Source of the DNA: Mactromeris polynyma
Lineage: Eukaryota > Mollusca > Bivalvia > Venerida > Mactridae
Assembly: GCA_032209605.1 (NCBI GenBank)
Contig: JASFXZ010000026.1
Coordinates: 6,696,001-6,760,000 of the forward strand
Direction: 5' to 3'
DNA: 64,000 nt
The notes beneath the pieces were generated by a model. That model did no database searches. It was given only the letters and a program-made list of their open reading frames with translations, and was not told the DNA's origin. A program made the translations under genes and the position numbers. Of this stretch, positions 58,001 to 64,000 are shown piece by piece. Each line of letters starts with the position of its first letter. Position 1 is the first letter of the stretch.

Positions 58001-61000
58001 GATACAGGTTATTTCCTATGCTAGCGCTAACTGCGCGCCTAGGTCACTATAGAAAATACCGGTATCCAGCACTTATGTTTGTGGTTCTGAGCAACATGTA
58101 AGAAGTGACTGCATTGTAGAGTACATCTGTATGAAGGCAATTACCACCAATTTTCTATGTACCTTTAAGGCTTTAGTGCAAAACTATTTAACGCAGCTTT
58201 GGAAAAGAGTTTTGTGATGAAACAGTTAAACAATATAGTTCATGATTTCAAGTACAGTCAAACCTGTTCTAGCGACCACCTGTTTTAAGCAATTTTTCAT
58301 AAACCAGCCATTTAAAATCCCTTGACACCATAATAAAGGTGTTGTTCTCAAGCACATAATCCTTTGAGATGAATTAAGAAATTTTAACAAAGTTAAAAAT
58401 CAACATTCTCTGTCAAGAGACCATTTAATTAAGAGACCTTTGGGTGGTCACTTCAAACAGATTTGATTCCTTTGTGCGACATGAAAAATTTGGGCTTTTT
58501 TAGGATTTTTAGTAAAATTAAAAAGAATTTGGAATTTTTTAGTACTGCTGGAAAACCGGCATACTATTTAGACTACAGTACCCCACCTACCTGCTTATAT
58601 CGTCTATAGTAACTCTGTATGAGTACAGCAGCCTCTCTCTCCTTGGCTTGTTGCTTGCATTGTTTATCTTTGTACTGTCTGTACGCACTCTGTATAACCT
58701 TAGCTGCCTCGTACAACTTACGCTGTTCACGATCTGTAAACATACAAATCAGCTGTAGAACAAAAATCCGTTGAACGTATGAGGGGTGTACAAAATGTTC
58801 ACGGAAAAGTGCTGTCATGTTTTTTATTACAAGTTGAAATTTTGTGAAATCATACATAAATGAAGTGTTAACATATCACACACATAAAAATTGTAACAAA
58901 TTATAAATCACTTCAGACGCAATAAAAATACGAAGAATTACAAAAGGGCATCTCCCGTATCCCAGCCCGACGTTTCAGAACAAGGGAGGTAAATAATGTA
59001 AATGTGGGAACTATCTATTAACAAAAAACACAAGCAAATACCAGGCATATTAAATTACCTGACAATGTTAACTGAGAGAAGTCCTTCTCCATGAAAGTAG
59101 CTGGTGCATTAAAATACTCGATGAACTCAGCGGCGGTAGGTGGCGGAGAATCCATATGGAATGTGTAGGGGCTGTAGGGGCTGTGTATACATGTGGAGTC
59201 GGGGCTTAGTGAAGATGCAGGTGTCCCAAGATCTGAATACACGTCAGGATACCTGGAATGACAAGTTCACGACAAACATTCGTAACATTCGTAACACAAT
59301 GATGAGAAGTAAAGTATAATATTTGATTATTCATTGTATCTATACTCAGAAAATTTTAAATGCAAGAAGTTTTTTTTACTAATATAGGGACACTAGAAAT
59401 GAATTGCAGACTGTATTATTTCATGTCTATGCAAAATATACCATATATTTCATTGTACATAGTGCATACATACTCATAAAAAAATGCGTCAAAATGCAAT
59501 AAAAAGACGCTTTAGAAACGTACGCAGGTCGAAAAACTGTGCATTTTTAAATGTACAGAGTATAAAATGTATATAAGCCTTGTACTTACTGGAAATTGAG
59601 CTTATATAGTAGGAATGGGAATTAGTTGATAGCAATACATAATATCTAAAAGTAGAATTGAGAATGTAAACAGCAAATAAATACTTTCTGTAAATTTATT
59701 TGACAAGATTTCATATTAACCTTTTGATTTGCCAAACAATTTTCTATCAAATAAATATGTATAAGATATATAAATATACTACAGTAGCTGTGCCAAATAA
59801 ACACATGAACGAACACATTTAATAGAGCACATACTCAAAAGTTTAATCTACATTTAAACCAACAAAAGCATTATAACCTGTATTCATCAAAGGCAAGACT
59901 GTCATGCATTGGTGTAGAAATGCCAGAATCTTCACCGTATGATGACAACGCCTCTCCGTATGACGATGGTGCACGTGGAGATGCTGACGACTGTAGGGAG
60001 CTGTACGAACTGCTTCTCTCCCTTTGAAATTCCTCGGGATGTGTGTCGTCCCCTCGGCTTGGTGAGGACTTAATTCTTTCTGGCATTGCTGCGATAATTT
60101 GTTTAGCTAAATGAACCATCTGAGGTTGAGGATTTCCATTATCTGTAAAAGTTACAGGCAGTTTGTAATATTAACATATAACTTATCAATAATCAACAAA
60201 TTCAAATTACAGTTCATACTGTCTACAGCAGTGCTCTCGAGGGCAACATTTGGGAGTTGCTATAGAGAATTGGTACAGTAGCAGCAAACTGCAGTTGAGT
60301 GCTGCTATGGTATTTACAACCTCTTCTGTAATAAACGTTATTTCAAGAAAACGCAACATGTGATGTCACTTTTTGCAAGCAGGAAACAATATTTACTCCA
60401 TATTCGTTTTCATATTGCCATATGGGGCAAATATTGCTTACTGTCAGTACATTGTGACATAACATCTGAAGTTTTCTGAAAATGACGTCACTTAAAGATG
60501 AGGTTGGAAATCGGACAGCGACCTTCAGTTATAATTGCTGCCAAACTGAGACATTTATGTTAACTAGACCATCATTGACCATAACACAAACTTGATGTCT
60601 ACAGTAAAACTGCCTCACAAACCAGTGACAAACATGGGCACCCAGGACTCTAGATATTTTATTTAAATACAGTTGTTCAGGACTTTACTTGTCCGACATG
60701 GCTAGTTGTACAAGCATAGAATAGGGTATGGATTAAAGGTTAAGTAGGCGTGCTTAACAGACATGTCCCACACTAAGTCCAACTTAACTGTTGGTTAGAG
60801 CCCTAGCACCAAGTCACACACAAGATAGAGGATATTTGTATGTGTCGGTGTAAGAATGAAAAATATTTCACCTAGTGAACAGCGGACGCAATACTTTCAC
60901 AAGAGGCATAGACACAAATGAAAATTTTAAGTCAGATGCTCACGAGATATTGGATAATAATTCACCATTAATGAGTGCTAAACCACCGGAAAGCATGAAA

Positions 61001-64000
61001 TAAATATTGGGTTAACATGAGACAGACAGATGATTGACAACAAGATCAAAACAATATCACCCATATAATCCGGTGTCTATAAATTTTAAGTGAAACACGT
61101 CTGAATACAGAAATATTGCATTATTTCTAGTTTGATCTGATCTCATATAAAGTCACGAACTGATACATGAACTAGGGTTTTTCTGCTGATTTTATAGCAG
61201 TTATTTGGCTATATTCCCAATACCAAAAAGTATAAATGTTGCCCAATTTGAACATAAAAATTCCCAATAAATCTAAAGAAAATAAATTTGTTCAATATAG
61301 CCAGTAATTGAAAAAGTTACAGGCTGTTCTCTAACAGACAGTTTATATAAATAGCGATTGTCCATTAATTAATCACTACATCCGTTACTTTTATTACTAA
61401 AATTTGGATGTACGGTAATTGCTAATCTTTTTCCCAATTTCTAAGTTAACACACAAAAGTTCCCAATTTGAAGGGGATGTTTTGTTTATTTGCAACAGGT
61501 AACATTTTTAATGACCAGTATGTTGTGGTTAATGGAACTGCAACCTGATGCCTAAACGGTGATGGTTCTATAACCGAGACACTGGGTATGTTAATATAAA
61601 GTTTAAAATTAAGTTAACTACAAACCTTGGACAAAATGATCACCTTGACTCAAAATTTTCTGTCGAATATCTTCATCATCAGATGAAACTCTTTCAACAT
61701 CAATAAAAGAGGCGTTGCTTCCCTCAGAAACATTATCTGCAATATTGAGACAAATATAAAACATGACAAGCAAGATAAAACAATATACCTTTACATAAAT
61801 ATGTGAATGATGAAAAACATAGCAGAACAAGAGGCCCCAGAGGGCCTGATACTCTACTGGCTATATTGTGCATATGGATGACAGAAATCTTAAGGAAAGT
61901 TCATGCAAGGATACAACAGAGCGAGTTTGATGCAAATCTGTTCATCAGTTCATGAGAAGAAGTCGTTTAAAGGTTTTTCTTCTATTTATAGCTTTGTCGG
62001 CCATATTGTGTTGACAAGCGGAACCATATGATCAATGAGAAAGGGTCAGGCCAGGATGCTACTGGGCAAGTTTCATCAAACTTGGCCTTGCAGTTTCAGA
62101 GGAGATGTTGTTAGAATGAAAAGTTAACAGGGTGACACACACACAACGGACAATTCCATGACATAAGCTCTCTGGCCTTTGACCAGTAGAGCTAAATATC
62201 AGAAGTTCTCAATACAAGTATATCAAACGTTTGGGGTCAACTGTTGAAACTCAGTTTTGACAAAGTTACAGTTGTAATGGTTTGGAACTGAATGCCCAAA
62301 AGTCAAGGGCCATAACCCTTATGTTTCAGGTCCAAGCTAAAAACTAAAACCCAGGTTCACAACTTCTTTTCCTAATAAATATTTTTTTGTGAAATTTGGT
62401 GACAATTACTTAAGTGGGGGCATAAAAACAAATTAAGTGTACATTATACAAACTACAACTGTAACAGCCACAGTTTATTGTACATTCACGTTCAGCTTAG
62501 GTGAAAACGAACAACCTGTAAGATGTATGTAAGCTGTATATACCAGTACCTGTATCCATACTGTCTTGTTGTATTGAAGTTGCTTCTTGAGTATTACACT
62601 GAATCCCGTGTCGTTCACAATGGTCTAACTGTACCAGCAGTTCAGGTGAACCTGTATTACACATTATCAGAATTAATTTAACTGTGTTAAGTGTGTGGTA
62701 GTTTTTTCTTGTTAGTGAGATTTTTTAGGATTTTTAGACACTGGGTAGAATTTGAAATATTTCTGACTATTTTTTTGTTCTATATCACTCAGTGAAGTGA
62801 CTAAGCTGTATGTGCATTAGTTCAATAATCAGCAAAACCTTGACTCTTAATATTTGTACACTATCTGCTTGTAATGATATTAGGGGGATGGTAAGGTATT
62901 GTCGTATCCAAATGGTGAAAATCCAAAATTGACATTTTCATCAGATGAGATGTAAGATTGGAGCGTAATATGCTTGATTAAAATATCAACTGATTAATGC
63001 ATCAAGTATTTCTTTCTTAAATTTGCAAGTCTGTTTAGTACACAGGTGTTTTCACTACATAAAAAATTGAAGAAATAAGAAAAAAATGTAACTTCCATTT
63101 ATCAGTTTATTTCTAAAGGCAGCTAAGAAAAATAGCCATTACTTTTTTTTGGGACGGTAAAAAAATTATAAAGGAATTCGATTTTTATCCGCATGATTGT
63201 ATAGATGGAATCAACTACCGTTTCATTTGCCGCAGACAATATGTCCATTAGGGTGTGAAACCCTTCACCATTTTTTGCTGGCCGTATAACATAGAACTAA
63301 TACTCACCCATATCTCTACCTTCTGATAACATAGGATTGGTAGGGCAGAGAAGGTGTTCCATGTTTGCAGCTAGAAATGGCTCTGAATTCGCCTCACGAA
63401 CTGGTCGCTGGAATGCTGTCGTAGGTGAGAAATGAACTGGTTCTAACGTTTGATTTGAAATTATGTCGACAGAAAATCTTTTTCGTAATTTATGACGACG
63501 TTCCGCTGTGGAGAGTGAAGATGTAGACGACGATGAGATTGGTGACTTTTTCTTCGATGGACATGATGTCATGCTTAAAGCTGATTGGCTGCCTTGATCA
63601 TGTGACTGTTCTTCTTGTTTCGATTGGTTCAGAGACTTAGCCTCTTCAGACTTTGCATTGGGTGGGATGTCAATATGCAATGCTCCAAGTACATTAATCG
63701 TGTCCTGACTTTCTTGATTTGACGAGAATGTGACAGGTATATCTTTCATGATGGGTGTTGACGTAGCAACGGGATAATCTGTAGAAAAATATGGTTTCTC
63801 TGGAGTTGAGCGTACAGTTGAGACAGAATTCAGATTTGAACACATAGTACCCATGCCTTGAGCATTTTCGAAATTTTGAGTTGGAAAAATATCTGCAGAT
63901 GATAACATATTGTTGGATCTCGATGAGTTCAGATCATTAGAGAGGTCTGGTGATATATCTAGCTGCTCTATTTGATCGGCCAGTCGGTGATGGCCATGTT
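45940..64000 (-). CDS. CAMTA: Calmodulin-binding transcription activator, 3' half (runs off the window)
   Basis: Minus-strand exons, 5' to 3': 64000-63308 (continues past the window), 62651-62550, 61736-61626, 60142-59878, 59252-59059, 58733-58591, 57787-57600, 56670-56596, 46084-45940 (stop TAG). Frame is kept across all junctions, giving 637 residues here. The first exon begins with HGHHRLADQIEQLDIS, the likely end of the ankyrin block, followed by a long Ser-rich linker with a basic patch (RRHKLRKRF). Next come YSDLGTPASSLSPDS and MEKDFSQLTLS, which match animal CAMTAs, then four IQ motifs for calmodulin binding. CAMTA proteins are nuclear, calcium/calmodulin-responsive DNA-binding regulators. 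The CG-1 DNA-binding domain, TIG domain and most ankyrin repeats should lie beyond 64000. The final exon is the least certain part. Confidence 0.92.
46930..47150 (-). repeat. tRNA-derived SINE-like element
   Basis: On the minus strand it begins CCCCTGACTGAGTGGTTAAG with GCATCTGCCTTGGGAGCGGG, a Leu/Ser-type tRNA head with a recognisable A box. The B box is degenerate (GGTACGATC). About 130 bp of non-tRNA body follows (GTGTGCCTAGCTGCCTGGTG). Confidence 0.55.
47504..47669 (-). mobile_element. MITE family A copy
   Basis: TACAGTAAAACCACACTTAA to TTGAGGTTTTACTGTA in the long last intron of CAMTA. Confidence 0.87.
48236..48327. repeat. Long hairpin (about 37-bp stem, 16-base loop)
   Basis: Left arm 48236-48274 (ATATCGAAGGTTCAGCACAA..) and right arm 48291-48327 (..CACTGAACCCTCGATAT) are near-perfect reverse complements: about four substitutions and one 2-base bulge. 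CAMTA last intron. Confidence 0.8.
48605..48890. mobile_element. Inverted-repeat element family C copy
   Basis: CAGTTGAGTTCCCACATTTA start, GGTAAATATTGTAGATGTGG end; about 285 bp. The short reading frame inside (MAQKVEEK..) also appears in the 41.2-kb copy and has no coding signature beyond shared ancestry. Confidence 0.78.
49182..49254 (+). repeat. tRNA-like sequence with apparent GGC anticodon (pseudogene or SINE head)
   Basis: A box GGTGTAGTGGTTAGCA, anticodon arm CGGA-CTGGCAA-TCCG, T arm CCGGG-TTCGAAT-CCCGG. The acceptor ends (GGTCGCT against TAGTGCC) pair poorly, and a GGC alanine tRNA is not normal in eukaryotic cytosol. A SINE head or a decayed tRNA is likelier than a working gene. 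Confidence 0.55.
50277..50512. mobile_element. Element family E copy with two TGACGTCA sites
   Basis: Opposite orientation to the 31.5-kb copy. CRE octamers at 50312-50319 and 50465-50472, one in each arm. CAMTA last intron. Confidence 0.82.
51125..51400. repeat. Mollusc-type dispersed repeat
   Basis: AAGGCCCATAACTCTACTTT.., GGAGCACAACTTCACATGCT and GGAACAGACTGACAGATAGG resemble the 27.9-28.3-kb repeat; in the CAMTA last intron. Confidence 0.55.
52450..52690. repeat. Dispersed repeat, inverted partner of 19.43-19.68 kb
   Basis: AGGGCGTAGCTATGG at one end and CCCTACACGGCCTATAG near the other; in the CAMTA last intron. Confidence 0.7.
54611..54920. repeat. Dispersed repeat of about 300 bp (copy 2 of 2)
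   Basis: Partner of 33885-34195; the short frames read from both copies differ by shifts and stops, so it is not a coding gene. Confidence 0.8.
55921..56257. mobile_element. Inverted-repeat element family C copy
   Basis: ATAGATAGTTCCCACATCTA start and AATATTGTAAATGTGGGAGC end; full-length, CAMTA last intron. A lone right-hand end of the family also lies at 58973-59020, about 40 bp beyond the donor of the exon ending at 59059. Confidence 0.8.
57600..57787 (-). CDS. CAMTA: CAMTA exon with IQ motifs 3 and 4
   Basis: It encodes AAVLIQSQFRSYYAQKRF and AAVVIQNQYRSYKEHERL, closely matching vertebrate CAMTA1/2 in this region. It is followed by a basic tail (KKGGNKSVTQRF) and a phase-2 donor AG|GTATGA. 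Confidence 0.93.
58591..58733 (-). CDS. CAMTA: CAMTA exon with IQ motifs 1 and 2
   Basis: It encodes AAKVIQSAYRQYKDKQ and, after a basic spacer, AAVLIQSYYRRYKQ; the second motif runs over the intron into the next exon (YAYYKK). The Ile-Gln-x3-(Arg/Tyr) pattern is the calmodulin-binding IQ signature. Ends in phase 0 at donor CAG|GTAGGT. Confidence 0.92.
60296..60531. mobile_element. Element family E copy with a TGACGTCA site
   Basis: GAGTGCTGCTATGGTATTTA start. The octamer is retained at 60483-60490 and decayed in the other arm (AACGTTATT). Intron of CAMTA. Confidence 0.8.
61828..62190. repeat. Mollusc-type 'gaggccccagagggcct' dispersed repeat
   Basis: Starts AAGAGGCCCCAGAGGGCCTG and ends GACCAGTAGAGCTAA, with CATCAAACTTGGCC inside; sits between CAMTA exons at 61.7 and 62.6 kb. 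Confidence 0.6.
63308..64000 (-). CDS. CAMTA: CAMTA exon: ankyrin-block end and Ser-rich regulatory linker
   Basis: Open throughout in one frame to the window edge; ends at donor ATGG|GTGAGT. It holds SPISSSSTSSLSTAERRHKL followed by RKRFSVD, a candidate nuclear-localisation and phosphorylation region (inference). Composition is Ser/Pro/Gln-rich, typical of the linker in this family. Confidence 0.88.

Noticed and set aside
58253..58465. ACAGTCAAACCTGTTCTAGC.. possibly a 13th family A element
   Set aside because: The ends look similar (GACCACC..GGTGGTC), but the interior does not match family A or B; it is likely a different small inverted-repeat element and is left unassigned.

Overview
This is AT-rich nuclear DNA from an invertebrate animal, most likely a bivalve or other mollusc. 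Protein-coding sequence is split into short exons with GT..AG introns. The cytosolic-type tRNA-Pro is eukaryotic. The intergenic and intronic DNA is packed with short inverted-repeat (MITE-like) elements and with dispersed repeats of the 'ggacagacagacggacag' / 'gaggccccagagggcct' style common in mollusc genomes. The species cannot be named from the window.

Layout: (1) 1-3.4 kb: repeats and one tRNA-Pro(AGG) on the minus strand. (2) 3.47-16.56 kb, plus strand: a complete nine-coding-exon SLC35F6 orthologue (lysosomal/mitochondrial EamA-type transporter family) with a roughly 3 kb 3' UTR. (3) 18.26 to about 30.05 kb, minus strand, convergent to SLC35F6: a modular secreted-type gene that I do not recognise. 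At least 12 exons can be read. They encode a series of short cysteine modules around a large Ser/Thr-rich mucin-like exon built from a 42-bp tandem repeat. Every intron is phase 1. Its 5' end and signal peptide were not found. (4) 30.1-45.9 kb: no convincing gene, dense repeats; part may be 3' UTR of the next gene. (5) 45.94-64.0 kb, minus strand: the 3' half of a calmodulin-binding transcription activator (CAMTA), from the end of the ankyrin block through four IQ motifs to a putative last exon beyond a 10.5-kb intron. The CG-1, TIG and most ankyrin sequence lie beyond base 64000.

The three genes have no evident shared pathway. The most notable features are the phase-1 exon-shuffled Cys/mucin gene, a MITE whose end forms part of a splice donor in SLC35F6, and several MITE families. 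One family carries perfect TGACGTCA (CRE) octamers, and another shows internal 17-bp unit expansion. No CRISPR, operon or prokaryotic system is present.
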